A stretch of DNA of 64,000 nt, taken from a gamma proteobacterium HdN1. Lineage in GTDB: Bacteria; Pseudomonadota; Gammaproteobacteria; Pseudomonadales; Ketobacteraceae. This document shows positions 43,344 to 53,857 of this stretch, piece by piece (position 1 is the stretch's first letter; every line of letters starts with the position of its first letter). The position numbers and the translations under genes were made by a program. The stretch spans positions 842,527-906,526 of the forward strand of contig FP929140.1 in assembly GCA_000198515.1 (NCBI GenBank). The letters run 5' to 3'. The notes under the pieces were generated by a model that saw nothing but the letters and a program-made list of their open reading frames with translations, was not told the DNA's origin and did no database searches.

Positions 43344-46300
43344 ATGAAAGGGGCGTTTTGGCGGCGATGCCTTACCCCGACCATTCAAAAAAAATTACTG
43401 CTGGTGATGCTTGCTGTTGCATTGACGCCAGTAGGGATTTTTGGCGTGATCGCGTGGCAGCGCGTCAGCGAAACCTTTATCAATCAAACGGGCGACAAAC
43501 TCCTAAGCACCTCAAGTCAGGCGCTGGCCCAGATTGACCGCACCTTCTCCTTTACTCGTGAAAACGTTACCTCTTGGTCGCGCTTGGATGTCATGCAAGA
43601 GGTTGCCACTGGTGATCCCAATAATCACATCGGCACCATGCTGGAAGACTATCAAAACGCCTACGGCGTGTTTAGTACGCTGGTTGCAGTCAATGCGAGT
43701 GGACAAGTCATTGCCGCGGGTGATTCCGATCTGAAGGGAGTCTCAGTTGCTGGAACCGATTGGTTTCATCAGGTCATGCGCAATCGTGCGCCCGCGATTG
43801 GCCATCTTCGCCTAGATCCCGTATTGGGTGGCTATGGCATTAAAATCGTCATGCCCATATTCAAAAAGTTTGGCAATGGCGAGGTCATTGGTGCGGTAGC
43901 AGCAAGCTTTGATTGGGCAGAGCTGCTCCATTTGGTTAGCGCCATCAACGTTGCGGATTCCACCGTAAACGTCGGTCAGACCCCTTCCGCCTACGCGCTG
44001 TTAATGGATCGTGAAGGCTATATCATCGCGGCACCTGATTTTATCCTCGCAGAAGACGATGGCAGCGCAATGGAAGCTGACAGCCTGCGCGTTTTTGGTA
44101 AACGCTGGTGGGTTGCAGAAATGCCGTCCTTGCTCTCCCAAATGCTTTCTCGCCCAGGCTACCGCTATATCAAACGGAGTGGCAAAGAGTGGCTTGTCGT
44201 TAGCATGCCAAGCACCCAATTCAGCACCTTAAGCAATATGGGCTGGAGTTTGGTTCTTGTGCGCGACGCAAACGAGGCGCTCGCAGGGCTGGACTTTGTG
44301 CGCGAGCGTGCCATCTGGGTCGGGTGCATTGCGGTCGTGATTTTGTTTTTAGTGGCGTGGACCTTCGCCCGCCATATCAGCGCCCCGATTCAGAGGCTCT
44401 CCGAATGGGCCAAGACCCTGTCTCCCGGTAATTTGGATGCGCGGCTAGATGTTGTTTCGGCAGATGAAATTGGCGACTTGGGGCGCGTGCTTGATGATAT
44501 GCGCCACCACTTGAAAGTTTCGATGGATGAGATTAGTAACGCCAAAGAACGCTACCAAGCAGTGCTCGACTCTATTGACTGCATCGTTTGGGAAGCACAA
44601 ATCAGCCCGATTCGAATGCTGCTGGTGAGCGGCAAAGTAGAGAGCGTTCTTGGGATCACCAACGATGACGCCTCCGAAGAAAAGGTTTCCGAGTGGCTTT
44701 TGCACTGGCGTGAATGGGTGCACCCCGATTACCACAAGGCGCTTTCGCAAGCCTTCAGCCATGCGATTACCAACGCACAAGACACCTTTGTCCAGTTTCA
44801 GGCGCGTCATCAAAACGGCAACTGGGTTTGGTTCAAGGCGTTTATCTCCGTCGTTATTAGCGGCATTCGCGTAGTAGGTTTGCGTGGCGTAATGGTCGAT
44901 ATTACCGACGTTTATCGCGCCAAAGAAGAAGTGCAGAAAGCGCGCGATCTGGCCGTTAGCACCGCCGAAAACAAATCTCGTTTCCTTGCAATCGTCAGCC
45001 ACGAAATTCGCACTCCGATGAACGGCTTGCTCGGTATGTTGGACTTGCTGCGCGAAAACAATGGCCTGAACGACGAACAAAAAGACACGCTACAAGTTGC
45101 ATGGCAGAGCGGTCGCAATCTTCTGTCGCTGGTGGATGACGTGATGGATTTCAACCGCATTGAAGCGGGGGAAATGCAGTTTCACTACGAGCGAACCAAT
45201 ATCCACGAATTGCTCAACGCGGCGCTTACCATGGTTGCGGCCGATGCCTATAAGCGTGGATTGGATGTGGGCTTGGTTCTGGAGTCTAACCTGCCAGAAT
45301 TGGTGGTCTGCGATGCGGTTAAAGTGAGGCGGATTCTTGCCAACCTGCTTTCCAATGCCGTCAAATTTACCCAGCACGGCTCCGTGCTTTTGTGGGCCGA
45401 GATGCTCCCAGGCAACCGCCTCTATGTTGAGGTCAAAGACACCGGCGTAGGGATCGGCGCGCAAGAACAGCAGCAGCTATTCCAAGCCTTCGTGCTGGGA
45501 GATAGTTCCAGCACCCGCCGCCACGGTGGTTCAGGCTTAGGTCTGGTGTTGGCGCAGCGTATTCTCGAAGCCATGAACGGCAGAATCGGCGTGAAGTCGA
45601 TCAAGGGCCTAGGTTCCTCGTTTTATTTTGAGCTGCCGGTGGATGTGATCGGCGGTCAAGAGTCCCCGCGGGTGCAGCAGCGGTTGCGCTTTCAAAGGGA
45701 GCATGCGGGAGCAGCGGTCTTATTGATCGGTGACCTTCCGGCAACCCAGATCGTGATGCAGCTTGCTGCCCAGCACTGGGAACTTGGCTTCCATTGGGAA
45801 CCCAAAGAATCGCGCGTGCTGCGCCATCTGGACGAGATTCTGAACGCTCGCGATTATCACTGGATCTTCATCGCGCAAGAAATGTCCGAGCGTTTCTGGG
45901 AAAAAATGGCGCCCTATATGCAATCGCATCCGCGCCTGCGAATCGTGCAGTTGCGCCTTCCCGCAGAAAAACACGGCCAGCGGCCGCTGCCCCATATCTA
46001 TGTGCCGTTCTCTGACGGGGCGCTGGCAGATGTAATGCTGGCAGGACGACGTGAAACCGAAAAAACCGCCCAGTTGATCGCGTCGCAAACCCCAAGCAAG
46101 CGTCTCTTGGTGGTGGACGATAACGAGGTGAACCGCAAAGTGGCGTGCGGCTTTCTGCGCAAGCTAGGCTATGAGGCAGACACCGCCGAAAACGGTCAAG
46201 AAGCGCTGGATGCAGTGCTCGAAAAAGACTATGGCCTCATCCTGATGGATTGCCAAATGCCAGTAATGGACGGCTATGAAGCCACTCGCCAGATCAAGGC

Positions 46301-46478
46301 TCTGCCGAAGGGAAAATACCTGCCAATCATTGCAGTTACCGCCAACGCGATGGAAGGCGACCGCGACAAATGCCTCGCCGCTGGCATGGATGATTACACC
46401 ACCAAACCAATCCGCCGCGAGAAGCTCCAAGAGCTACTCAACCACTGGCTGCATCCAGACATGCAGTCTCTTGCTTGA
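43344..46478 (+). CDS. Hybrid sensor histidine kinase
   Basis: A 1044-residue inner-membrane sensor. TM1 lies at about 18-38, followed by a periplasmic Cache-like domain (about 40-320), TM2 (about 326-345) and HAMP (about 346-398, SAPIQRLSEWA). A PAS domain spans about 405-525 and HisKA has SHEIRTPMNG with the phospho-His near 556. The ATPase has NLLSNAVKFT, DTGVGIG and GGSGLGLVLA. A poorly conserved receiver-like stretch spans about 790-890. A full receiver follows at about 918-1035, with DDNEVNRK and phospho-acceptor Asp in LILMDCQMPVMDG. No HPt domain or response regulator gene lies nearby, so it is an orphan. The signal is unknown. Confidence 0.92.
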   Translation: MKGAFWRRCLTPTIQKKLLLVMLAVALTPVGIFGVIAWQRVSETFINQTGDKLLSTSSQALAQIDRTFSFTRENVTSWSRLDVMQEVATGDPNNHIGTMLEDYQNAYGVFSTLVAVNASGQVIAAGDSDLKGVSVAGTDWFHQVMRNRAPAIGHLRLDPVLGGYGIKIVMPIFKKFGNGEVIGAVAASFDWAELLHLVSAINVADSTVNVGQTPSAYALLMDREGYIIAAPDFILAEDDGSAMEADSLRVFGKRWWVAEMPSLLSQMLSRPGYRYIKRSGKEWLVVSMPSTQFSTLSNMGWSLVLVRDANEALAGLDFVRERAIWVGCIAVVILFLVAWTFARHISAPIQRLSEWAKTLSPGNLDARLDVVSADEIGDLGRVLDDMRHHLKVSMDEISNAKERYQAVLDSIDCIVWEAQISPIRMLLVSGKVESVLGITNDDASEEKVSEWLLHWREWVHPDYHKALSQAFSHAITNAQDTFVQFQARHQNGNWVWFKAFISVVISGIRVVGLRGVMVDITDVYRAKEEVQKARDLAVSTAENKSRFLAIVSHEIRTPMNGLLGMLDLLRENNGLNDEQKDTLQVAWQSGRNLLSLVDDVMDFNRIEAGEMQFHYERTNIHELLNAALTMVAADAYKRGLDVGLVLESNLPELVVCDAVKVRRILANLLSNAVKFTQHGSVLLWAEMLPGNRLYVEVKDTGVGIGAQEQQQLFQAFVLGDSSSTRRHGGSGLGLVLAQRILEAMNGRIGVKSIKGLGSSFYFELPVDVIGGQESPRVQQRLRFQREHAGAAVLLIGDLPATQIVMQLAAQHWELGFHWEPKESRVLRHLDEILNARDYHWIFIAQEMSERFWEKMAPYMQSHPRLRIVQLRLPAEKHGQRPLPHIYVPFSDGALADVMLAGRRETEKTAQLIASQTPSKRLLVVDDNEVNRKVACGFLRKLGYEADTAENGQEALDAVLEKDYGLILMDCQMPVMDGYEATRQIKALPKGKYLPIIAVTANAMEGDRDKCLAAGMDDYTTKPIRREKLQELLNHWLHPDMQSLA

Positions 46479-46484
46479 GTAGGG

Positions 46485-46490
46485 TATAAT
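46485..46490 (+). promoter_or_regulatory. Candidate -10 box for the his genes
   Basis: A perfect TATAAT lies right after the kinase stop codon and 34 bases before the hisB ATG. The matching -35 region is poor. No his leader peptide is visible. Confidence 0.4.
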
Positions 46491-46524
46491 CGCCCATCCC
46501 AACTTTTGTAGGTAGATGGTTTAC

Positions 46525-47118
46525 ATGGCCGATCGTATTGCTCGCGTGGAGCGCAACACCCTCGAAACGCAAATCAGCGTAACCGTAAACCTGGATGGTA
46601 CTGGCAAAGGCGTATTCAAGACCGGCGTACCGTTCCTAGACCATATGATGGACCAAATTGCCCGCCACGGCATGGTGGATCTTGACGTTCAAGCCAACGG
46701 CGATTTACACATTGATGCCCACCACACGGTTGAAGACATCGGAATCACTCTCGGGCAGGCACTTGCCAAAGCCTGGGGCGACAAAAAGGGCCTGCGTCGC
46801 TATGGTCACGCCTATGTGCCGCTGGATGAGGCGCTTTCCCGCGTCGTGCTAGACCTTTCTGGCCGGCCCGGTCTGCAAATGCACGTGGAGTACACCCGCG
46901 CCCGTATTGGCGACTTTGACGTAGACCTGTTTGGCGAGTTTTTCCAAGGCTTGGTCAATCACGCCATGATGACTCTGCATATTGATAATCTGCGTGGGCG
47001 TAACGCGCACCATCAGGCCGAGACGATCTTCAAGGCATTTGGGCGCGCTTTGCGTATGGCGATTGAGCACGACGACCGCATGGCGGGCGTTATGCCGTCC
47101 ACGAAAGGCGTTCTTTGA
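46525..47118 (+). CDS. hisB: Imidazoleglycerol-phosphate dehydratase
   Basis: About 197 residues, the monofunctional form without the phosphatase domain found in enteric HisB. It carries out the sixth step of histidine synthesis. The two metal-binding His motifs DAHHTVED (near 68) and the later [10 protein letters not shown] (near 160) are present, plus GVPFLDHM near 35 and a C-terminal STKG. An ATG nine bases upstream is possible; MADRIA matches family starts better. First of hisB-H-A-F in one direction. Confidence 0.96.
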   Translation: MADRIARVERNTLETQISVTVNLDGTGKGVFKTGVPFLDHMMDQIARHGMVDLDVQANGDLHIDAHHTVEDIGITLGQALAKAWGDKKGLRRYGHAYVPLDEALSRVVLDLSGRPGLQMHVEYTRARIGDFDVDLFGEFFQGLVNHAMMTLHIDNLRGRNAHHQAETIFKAFGRALRMAIEHDDRMAGVMPSTKGVL

Positions 47119-47152
47119 TACTTTTTTCTAAAATCCACGAGGAAACCCTTTT

Positions 47153-47806
47153 ATGCCCACCACGGTTGCAGTCATTGACTATGGCATGGGTAATCTGCAC
47201 TCGGCCGCAAAGGCGCTGGAGCTGGTTGCGCCGAACTGCAAGGTGCTCGTTAGCGCAGACCCCGATGTAATTCGGCGGGCAGATCGCATTGTTTTTCCTG
47301 GCGTAGGCGCGATACGCGACTGCATGGGTGAGATTCGCCGTTTAGGGCTGGATAGCCTCGTCAAAGAAGTGAGCGCAACCAAGCCGTTTCTTGCGATTTG
47401 CGTAGGTTTGCAGAGCTTGATGGAACGCAGCGAGGAGAACGGTGGCGTGGATTGCCTTGGTTTATTTCCAGGGCGAGTGCGCTTCTTCGGAGAATCTCTG
47501 CACGATGAATCGGGCAACCGCCTCAAAGTGCCGCACATGGGCTGGAGTGAAGTAGAGCAAACGCGCCAGCACCCCCTATGGCGAGGCATTGAAAACAATT
47601 CACGCTTCTATTTTGTGCATAGTTATTATGTCGAGCTTCGTAAAGAAATTAACGCCCTAGAAGCAGGGCGCTGTCGTTATGGGGTAGACTTTTCAGCAGT
47701 CGTCGCCCGCGATAATATTTTTGCAGTGCAATTTCACCCCGAAAAGAGCCAGAAATCTGGTTTAGCTCTGCTTGGTAATTTTATGGCTTGGAATGGCCAA
47801 AGTTAA
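47153..47806 (+). CDS. hisH: Imidazole glycerol phosphate synthase, glutaminase subunit
   Basis: A 217-residue glutaminase that feeds ammonia to HisF. It starts [11 protein letters not shown], has the nucleophile Cys in AICVGLQ near 83, and [11 protein letters not shown] near 195 with the His and Glu of the triad. It lies 34 bases after hisB. Its 3' end (last eight codons and stop) is duplicated directly downstream. Confidence 0.96.
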   Translation: MPTTVAVIDYGMGNLHSAAKALELVAPNCKVLVSADPDVIRRADRIVFPGVGAIRDCMGEIRRLGLDSLVKEVSATKPFLAICVGLQSLMERSEENGGVDCLGLFPGRVRFFGESLHDESGNRLKVPHMGWSEVEQTRQHPLWRGIENNSRFYFVHSYYVELRKEINALEAGRCRYGVDFSAVVARDNIFAVQFHPEKSQKSGLALLGNFMAWNGQS

Positions 47807-47834
47807 TTTCATGGCCTGGTATGGCCAAAGCTAA
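47783..47834 (+). repeat. Tandem duplication of the hisH gene end
   Basis: 47783-47806 (ending in the hisH stop TAA) and 47811-47834 match at 21 of 24 bases with a 28-base period. The second copy would encode nearly the same eight residues, MAW(Y)GQS-like, and again ends in TAA, but it follows the stop. Confidence 0.9.
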
Positions 47835-47846
47835 AGGAGTATTTCC

Positions 47847-48581
47847 ATGCTGGTAATTCCAGCCATTGATTTAAAAGAAGGCAAGTGCGTGCGCTTGCGC
47901 CAAGGTCGCATGGAAGACAGCACAGTCTTTTCCGACGATCCTGTCGAAGTTGCTCTACGTTGGATCAACGAAGGCGCCCGCCGTTTGCATTTGGTCGATC
48001 TTGACGGCGCTTTTGAAGGCAAACCCGTTAACGCGGCAATCGTCAATGCAATCGCCCAGCGTGCCCCCAAACTCCCCATTCAGATCGGTGGCGGTATCCG
48101 CTCCTTGGAAACCATCGAAGCCTATCTGAAGGCTGGCGTTCGCTATGCGATTTTGGGCACCAAGGCTGTAAAAGAACCCGGCTTTGTTGCCACTGCATGC
48201 AAGGCATTTCCCGGCCATATCATCGTTGGTATCGACGCTAAAGACGGCATGGTGGCTACTGATGGCTGGGCGGAAGTTTCCACCCTACGCGCCGATGAAG
48301 TTGCCCGCCGCTTTGAAGAGGATGGCGTAGAATCTATCGTTTACACCGACATCAGCCGCGACGGTATGATGCAGGGCGTGAACGTCGAAGCCACTGCAAG
48401 CTTGGCAAAAGCCGTGCGTATTCCGATCATCGCTTCCGGCGGCATCACCAATATGGCCGATATCCAGGCGCTTGCTGCGCAAGCTAGCGTCGGTATTCTG
48501 GGGGCGATCACAGGCCGTGCCATTTACGAAGGCAGCTTAGATCTGCGTGAAGCCCAGCAATGGCTAGACGCGAACGGCTAA
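47847..48581 (+). CDS. hisA: ProFAR isomerase (phosphoribosyl-formimino-AICAR ribotide isomerase)
   Basis: A 244-residue beta/alpha barrel for the fourth step of histidine synthesis. [16 protein letters not shown] at the N-terminus holds the first catalytic Asp, TDISRDGM near 167 the second, and GGGIRS and SGGIT the phosphate-binding loops. AAAGGAG stands seven bases before the ATG. It is 40 bases after hisH, behind the duplicated hisH end. A weaker 12-base repeat follows its own stop (48585-48596 and 48604-48615). Confidence 0.96.
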   Translation: MLVIPAIDLKEGKCVRLRQGRMEDSTVFSDDPVEVALRWINEGARRLHLVDLDGAFEGKPVNAAIVNAIAQRAPKLPIQIGGGIRSLETIEAYLKAGVRYAILGTKAVKEPGFVATACKAFPGHIIVGIDAKDGMVATDGWAEVSTLRADEVARRFEEDGVESIVYTDISRDGMMQGVNVEATASLAKAVRIPIIASGGITNMADIQALAAQASVGILGAITGRAIYEGSLDLREAQQWLDANG

Positions 48582-48669
48582 ACACAAAGCCTCGCAGTAG
48601 CCTCAAAGCCTCGCACCGGTTAGCGCACTCGCAAGCCTAGCCTTTTGAACTCATTCACAGGAGCCAATC

Positions 48670-49446
48670 ATGGGCCTTGCGAAACGCATCATCCCTTGCC
48701 TCGACGTTGATAACGGTCGGGTTGTAAAAGGTGTCAAGTTCGTAGATATTCGAGACGCTGGTGATCCCGTAGAAATTGCCCGCCGCTATGATGAACAGGG
48801 TGCCGATGAAATTACCTTCCTCGACATCACCGCCACTCATCAAGGCCGTGACACCATGGTGCAAACCGTAGAACGCATGGCCAAGCAAGTATTCATACCG
48901 CTCACCGTCGGTGGTGGAATCCGCAAATTGGAAGATATTCGCACTTTGCTAAACGCAGGGGCCGATAAAGTCAGCATCAATTCCGCCGCAGTATTTACGC
49001 CCGAATTTGTGGGTGAAGCCGCCGCAAAGTTTGGTTCGCAGTGCATTGTGGTCGCGATTGACGCCAAGCGCGTATCAGCCGATGGTGAACCCGCGCGCTG
49101 GGAAATTTTCACTCACGGTGGCCGAAAGCCTACGGGCCTTGAGGCCGTTGAATGGGCGCGCAAAATGGTCGCCTTGGGTGCCGGCGAGATCCTGCTTACC
49201 AGTATGGATCGTGATGGCACTAAGAACGGTTTTGACCTGCCATTGGTGCGCGCCGTGAGCGATGCGGTAAGTGTTCCGGTGATTGCTTCCGGCGGCGTTG
49301 GTAATTTGCAGCATCTGGTGGATGGGATCTTGGAAGGCCACGCAGATGCGGTACTCGCAGCCAGTATTTTCCACTTCGGCGAGTACACCATTGGTGATGC
49401 AAAGCGTTATATGGCGGAGCGCGGTATAGAGGTTCGTAAAAGCTAA
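48670..49446 (+). CDS. hisF: Imidazole glycerol phosphate synthase, cyclase subunit
   Basis: A 258-residue barrel that closes the imidazole ring with ammonia from HisH. It starts [18 protein letters not shown] with catalytic Asp11; [11 protein letters not shown] near 178 holds the second Asp. VGGGIR and SGGVGN bind phosphate. AGGAG stands before the ATG. hisI/hisE do not follow; the next gene is convergent, so the pathway end is encoded elsewhere. Confidence 0.97.
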   Translation: MGLAKRIIPCLDVDNGRVVKGVKFVDIRDAGDPVEIARRYDEQGADEITFLDITATHQGRDTMVQTVERMAKQVFIPLTVGGGIRKLEDIRTLLNAGADKVSINSAAVFTPEFVGEAAAKFGSQCIVVAIDAKRVSADGEPARWEIFTHGGRKPTGLEAVEWARKMVALGAGEILLTSMDRDGTKNGFDLPLVRAVSDAVSVPVIASGGVGNLQHLVDGILEGHADAVLAASIFHFGEYTIGDAKRYMAERGIEVRKS

Positions 49447-49476
49447 ACCGCTCGATGCCAAGCTAAACCGCTCGAT
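49440..49476 (+). repeat. 20-bp-period tandem duplication over the hisF stop
   Basis: 17 bases (AAGCTAAACCGCTCGAT) occur at 49440-49456 and 49460-49476. The first copy contains the hisF TAA (49444-49446). Confidence 0.92.
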
Positions 49477-49492
49477 ATTAGTGGTTTGGTTT

Positions 49493-49522
49493 GCCGTGCT
49501 GGCAAGTGGCTGTCAGCACGGC
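49493..49522. terminator. Stem-loop between convergent hisF and ctpA
   Basis: A perfect 9-bp stem (GCCGTGCTG / CAGCACGGC) with a 12-base loop lies between two converging genes. There is no T run on either side, so it may be a weak terminator or protect transcript ends. Confidence 0.6.
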
Positions 49523-49537
49523 GAGCGCTCGTTAAAG

Positions 49538-51037
49538 CTAGCGCGCTTGGCGTTGGCTTATTACGTTCATCGCTTTCAGCAGGTTAAGCGCTTCGTAGAG
49601 CTGGTAGTCTTGCTGTTCAAGCGGTACGTTCTGAGTGGTAGGCTTCGTTTCGCTCGTGCCGTCTTTTTTCCCCTTGTCCTTTTTGTCCTTGCTGCTTGGG
49701 TTCTCTAAGTGGCGCGTTAAATCTGCCTCGCGTACACCAAAGTCGTCGTTTGCAGCGCGAGTGAGTTCTGCGCGTTCCACGGAAATATCGGGAACAATCC
49801 CTTGCGCCTGAATGGAACGGCCGTTGGGGGTGTAATAACGTGCGGTAGTAAGTTTCAGAGCGCGATCTTCGCTCAGCGGTAGGACGGTTTGCACAGAGCC
49901 CTTGCCAAACGTGGTTGTGCCGACGATGACTGCGCGCTTTTGGTCTTGTAGTGCGCCCGCTACGATTTCCGAAGCAGAGGCCGAGCCGCCGTTCACCAAA
50001 ACAATGATTGGTACGTTACGCACCATATCGCCCGGTGTCGCAGAAAACTGCATGTCAGAATCGGGCAAGCGGCCTTTGGTATAAACGATCAGGCCAGAAT
50101 CCAAAAAGAGATCGCATACTTCAACCGCGGCTTGCAGAACGCCACCCGGGTTGTTGCGAAGGTCAAGAATGAGCCCTGAAAGCTGGGTTTTTCCAGAGCT
50201 TTCCTTGTAGTCTGCCTGCAGTTTTTCAATTGCTTTGCGCACGTCTGCGCCTGAATGCATCTGAAATTGCGCCAGCCGCACATACGCATAGCCCGGTTCG
50301 AGCATTTTTTTGCGAACGCTTTGCACTTGGATTACTGCACGCTTGACGTTAATTTCAAGCGGTTCAGGAATGCCGCTTCGAATGATCGTTAGTTTTATGT
50401 TGCTGCCAGGTTTTCCACGCATCAGGTTGACAGCTTCGGTAAGGCTCAATCCCTTTACCGGAGTGTCGTCCAGTTTGATGATCAGGTCGCCTGCCTGCAC
50501 GCCTGCTTTTGCCGCAGGAGTGTCGTCAATCGGAGAGATTACCTTGACGAAGCCATCCTCCATGCCTACTTCAATCCCGATGCCGCCGAATTCACCGCTG
50601 GTGTTGATTTGTAGATCCTCGAAATCTTGCGGCTCAAGGTAGGCAGAGTGTGGGTCTAGTTCGCTAAGCATTCCCTTGATCGCGTTGTTGAGCAGGGTTT
50701 TGTCGTCGACTTCTTCCACGTAGGCTTGCTTGATGCGGTCAAAAACGTCTGCAAACGTGCGCAGCTCATTTAAGGGAAGCACAGGCTTGGGCGACTCTAA
50801 GCTTGAGCTTGGCTTCTCTGGAGCGGGTGTGGGTGCAGGTTGGGCGCTCCATGCGTTTGCCCCCAAAAACAGGCCGGAACTAGCAAGAGCAACGGCGCTT
50901 GCCATCACATGCCAAGAGCGCGTTCCACGGTGGCTGTGGCGGATGTGGCCGAGGTGTGAGGGTCGATTGGAAATCACAAAGAAGCTCCTGCGGAGAATTT
51001 GATAGCCTAGCCTTGCGTATTGAACCGCTCGGCTCAT
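49538..51037 (-). CDS. ctpA: C-terminal processing protease (S41 family)
   Basis: About 499 residues, a periplasmic serine protease. A long basic N-terminus precedes a signal anchor (about 46-66, MASAVALASSGLFLGANA). The PDZ domain follows (GGIGIEV to LTIIR, about 145-240). The protease core has VNGGSASASEIVAGAL with the nucleophile Ser near 350 and TFGKGSVQT with the Lys near 375. A Lys/Asp-rich linker and a short tail close it. A longer frame starts at 51064 inside envC; ATG 51037 with AGG eight bases ahead is preferred. envC-ctpA-gpmI order suggests action in cell-wall turnover. Confidence 0.92.
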   Translation of the reverse strand: MSRAVQYARLGYQILRRSFFVISNRPSHLGHIRHSHRGTRSWHVMASAVALASSGLFLGANAWSAQPAPTPAPEKPSSSLESPKPVLPLNELRTFADVFDRIKQAYVEEVDDKTLLNNAIKGMLSELDPHSAYLEPQDFEDLQINTSGEFGGIGIEVGMEDGFVKVISPIDDTPAAKAGVQAGDLIIKLDDTPVKGLSLTEAVNLMRGKPGSNIKLTIIRSGIPEPLEINVKRAVIQVQSVRKKMLEPGYAYVRLAQFQMHSGADVRKAIEKLQADYKESSGKTQLSGLILDLRNNPGGVLQAAVEVCDLFLDSGLIVYTKGRLPDSDMQFSATPGDMVRNVPIIVLVNGGSASASEIVAGALQDQKRAVIVGTTTFGKGSVQTVLPLSEDRALKLTTARYYTPNGRSIQAQGIVPDISVERAELTRAANDDFGVREADLTRHLENPSSKDKKDKGKKDGTSETKPTTQNVPLEQQDYQLYEALNLLKAMNVISQRQAR

Positions 51038-51045
51038 TGAAACGC

Positions 51046-52239
51046 CTAACGTCGAGAACACCATTCTTCAGGGTTTACCGGGCGGCCGGTTTTGCGTAAC
51101 TCAAAATACACGCCCTCAAGATTTTGCCCGCTGCTGCCACTGTAGGCCAGCACCTCGCCTGCGCTAATCATATCGCCAGGCTGGTGTACAAGGCTCTGAT
51201 TATTTCCGTACAAGCTCAAAAAACCGTTGCCGTGATCGACAATGGTGAGCATGCCGTAGCCGCGCAGCCAATCGGCAAAAACCACGCGGCCGTTGTGTAC
51301 ACTGCGCACAGCGCTGCCTTCACCTGCATTCAGTACGACGCCTTCATAGCGTAAATCGCCTTCGCGCTGGCTGCCAAAGCGTTTGAGTATGCGCCCATCT
51401 ACGGGCCATGGAAGATTGCCCCGGCGTTTCAATACAGTGCTTGGGCCTAGGTCTTGATTGCGGTTCGCGGCGGCGGCGCGCTCGCGTTCACGCGCAATCG
51501 CCGCTTCGATGCGCTTCAGCACCGACTCTAGATTCGCTTGGTTGGCTTTGAGGGTTTTTAATTGGCCACCTTGCTCGGTGAGCTTTTTGTTGAGCGAGGC
51601 GACGGCCTGCGTGCGGCTTTTTTTCTTATCTACGAGCTGCGCTTGCTGGCGGTCAACTTGCCGTTTCAGGTCGGCCAAACGGCTTACTTCTGCCTCGGTG
51701 CTGTCATGAATTTGGTGCAACTCGTCCAGTGAGCTGCGGAAGCGTTCCAGTTTTTCTTGACGGGCTTCGTGGCTGTAACGCTGATATTCCATGAGGCGGG
51801 TGATGGAAGCGGGATCTTGCTGGTTGAGTACGAGTTTGAGCGGCTGCTGCGGGCCGTTACGAAAGCTCTGATCGACCAGTTCAATGATTGCTTTGCGCTG
51901 CTCGCTGATTTCAGTTCGCGTCTTTTCTTGCCGAGCTTCTAAAGTTTTTAGCTGCTGGTTGCTTGCTTTAATCTCGGATTGCAGTTTGCGAATGCGGCTG
52001 CTGGTGCTGGCAATTTCGCGGTCAATGGCGCCAATCGCCTTTTGCTCCCCAGCCTTTTTATTCTGGTCGGTTTGGATGGACTGGTTGAGCGATTGGATTT
52101 GTTCGCGAACTTCCTGAATTTGCTTTTGGGTGGCGGCTTGGCCGGCGGCAAAAACCTGCGAGCACGGCAGTACGGACAGGGCGAGCAGGCAGCCCATCAA
52201 TCGGGCTGCCCTGTGTTGCTTGTTCGCATTTTTGCTCAT
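51046..52239 (-). CDS. envC: EnvC-like amidase activator (degenerate LytM/M23 domain)
   Basis: A 397-residue periplasmic protein: signal peptide (about 1-32, ending VFAAG), a long two-part coiled coil (about 40-265) and a C-terminal LytM domain (about 280-395). The metal ligands of active M23 peptidases are missing: the first His/Asp site reads FGSQREGDLRYEGVV and the later H-x-H reads LYGNNQS. It should therefore be a regulator that activates N-acetylmuramoyl-L-alanine amidases at the septum, like E. coli EnvC. It lies 22 bases after gpmI and 8 before ctpA. Confidence 0.92.
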   Translation of the reverse strand: MSKNANKQHRAARLMGCLLALSVLPCSQVFAAGQAATQKQIQEVREQIQSLNQSIQTDQNKKAGEQKAIGAIDREIASTSSRIRKLQSEIKASNQQLKTLEARQEKTRTEISEQRKAIIELVDQSFRNGPQQPLKLVLNQQDPASITRLMEYQRYSHEARQEKLERFRSSLDELHQIHDSTEAEVSRLADLKRQVDRQQAQLVDKKKSRTQAVASLNKKLTEQGGQLKTLKANQANLESVLKRIEAAIARERERAAAANRNQDLGPSTVLKRRGNLPWPVDGRILKRFGSQREGDLRYEGVVLNAGEGSAVRSVHNGRVVFADWLRGYGMLTIVDHGNGFLSLYGNNQSLVHQPGDMISAGEVLAYSGSSGQNLEGVYFELRKTGRPVNPEEWCSRR

Positions 52240-52261
52240 GAGATTCCGTAGCGGGGCACAA

Positions 52262-53857
52262 TCAGAATAAGGCTTTGCCTGTCATTTCTGGAGGTTGGGG
52301 AAGATCCATCAATTTCAGTAGTGTAGGCGCAATATCGGAGAGCACGCCACCTTCTGCCTGCAGTTGCAGGGCTTTCTTGCCAACATAGATCAATGGCACA
52401 AGGTCTGTCGTGTGCGCAGTATGCGGCTGATGGTTGACGGTATCCAGCATCTGCTCGCAGTTGCCGTGATCGGCGGTAATCAAGCATTCGCCGCCGACTT
52501 TTTCAAGCGCGTCTACAATACGACCAAGGCAGGTATCCAAAGTTTCTACCGCTTTGATTGCCGCTTCATAAACGCCAGTATGCCCCACCATGTCGCCGTT
52601 TGCGTAGTTGCAGACGATCACATCATAACGCCCGCTCAAGATGGCGTCGACCATTGCGTCCGTCAGTGCAGGTGCACTCATCTCCGGTTGCAGATCGTAG
52701 GTGGCGACTTGGGGGGAGGGGATTAGCTTGCGCTCTTCGCCTTCGTATAACGCTTCACGTCCGCCGCTAAAGAAAAAGGTGACGTGCGCGTATTTTTCAG
52801 TTTCCGCCGTGCGAAGCTGGGTTTTGCCCATGCTTGCAAGATATTCCCCCAGCGTGTTGGTCAGCGCGAATGGCGGGTAGGCGCAGTGTGCGGGAATGTC
52901 GGCTGCGTATTCGGTTAGCATGACGAAATCGGCGAGCTTCCGGCGAGCTTTGCGTTCAAAGCCACTAAAGTCGTCGATCAAAAAGCTGCGGCTGATCTGG
53001 CGGGCGCGATCGGCGCGAAAGTTCATAAAGATCAGTGCGTCTTGATCCTGCACATATGCAGGAGTCTCGTTGGCGCCAACGATGCGGGTCGGTTTCACAA
53101 ACTCATCTGTTTCGCCGCGTTCATAAGCTGCCGCGAGCGCCTCGGCTGCGGTCGTGCTTACGTAATCGGCTTCGCCCAAGGTGATTAGGTGGTAGGCGGC
53201 AGAAACGCGATCCCAGCGGTTATCCCGATCCATTCCAAAATAGCGGCCCGAAACGCTGGCGATGCGGCCAACGCCCGCTTTGTGCAGACAGTCGTCGAGC
53301 TTGGCGATGGAGGGAGCGGCGGATTTGGGCGGCGTGTCGCGGCCGTCCAGAAACGCATGCACGTAGACTTGCTTTGCGCCACGCTGTGCCGCGAGTTCGA
53401 CCATGGCAACGATGTGATCTTCGTGGCTGTGGACGCCGCCTGGGGAGAGCAGCCCCATAATATGTACTGCGGTGCCTTTGTTCACTGCCGCATCGACGGC
53501 ATTGCAAAGCACTGGATTGTTAAAAAAGTCGCCGTCGCGGATGGCCTTGGTGATGCGGGTAAAATCCTGATATACCACGCGGCCCGCACCGAGGTTCATA
53601 TGGCCCACTTCAGAATTGCCCATTTGGCCATCGGGGAGCCCTACATCCATGCCGGAACCGGAAATCAGGGTGTGAGGGCGCGTGCTCCAGAGTTTGTCCC
53701 AAGTAGGTTTGCGAGCGTTCGCTACGGCGTTGAAGTCGGTTTCTTCGCGGTAGCCAAAACCATCCAGAATGATCAGTACGTGGGGTTTGCGTGCTGAGGT
53801 TTTGTCGAGAGCGTTGGATGGGTTTACAGCGCTCTGGTTTCCGGTTGACTGGGGCAT
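52262..53857 (-). CDS. gpmI: Cofactor-independent phosphoglycerate mutase
   Basis: A 531-residue glycolytic enzyme that interconverts 3- and 2-phosphoglycerate with two Mn2+ ions. ILDGFGYRE near 30 gives the first metal-binding Asp, [14 protein letters not shown] near 80 the phospho-Ser nucleophile, HSHEDH the His cluster, and [12 protein letters not shown] and ITADHGNCE the remaining metal ligands. The N-terminus is about 20 residues longer than usual. It is the first gene of gpmI-envC-ctpA, divergent from the rhodanese operon. An Mn-dependent enzyme is in keeping with the manganese control seen elsewhere in the window. Confidence 0.97.
   Translation of the reverse strand: MPQSTGNQSAVNPSNALDKTSARKPHVLIILDGFGYREETDFNAVANARKPTWDKLWSTRPHTLISGSGMDVGLPDGQMGNSEVGHMNLGAGRVVYQDFTRITKAIRDGDFFNNPVLCNAVDAAVNKGTAVHIMGLLSPGGVHSHEDHIVAMVELAAQRGAKQVYVHAFLDGRDTPPKSAAPSIAKLDDCLHKAGVGRIASVSGRYFGMDRDNRWDRVSAAYHLITLGEADYVSTTAAEALAAAYERGETDEFVKPTRIVGANETPAYVQDQDALIFMNFRADRARQISRSFLIDDFSGFERKARRKLADFVMLTEYAADIPAHCAYPPFALTNTLGEYLASMGKTQLRTAETEKYAHVTFFFSGGREALYEGEERKLIPSPQVATYDLQPEMSAPALTDAMVDAILSGRYDVIVCNYANGDMVGHTGVYEAAIKAVETLDTCLGRIVDALEKVGGECLITADHGNCEQMLDTVNHQPHTAHTTDLVPLIYVGKKALQLQAEGGVLSDIAPTLLKLMDLPQPPEMTGKALF

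Noticed and set aside
51046-52239. Active M23 endopeptidase
   Set aside because: The zinc-binding His and Asp positions are replaced, so an amidase activator role fits better.
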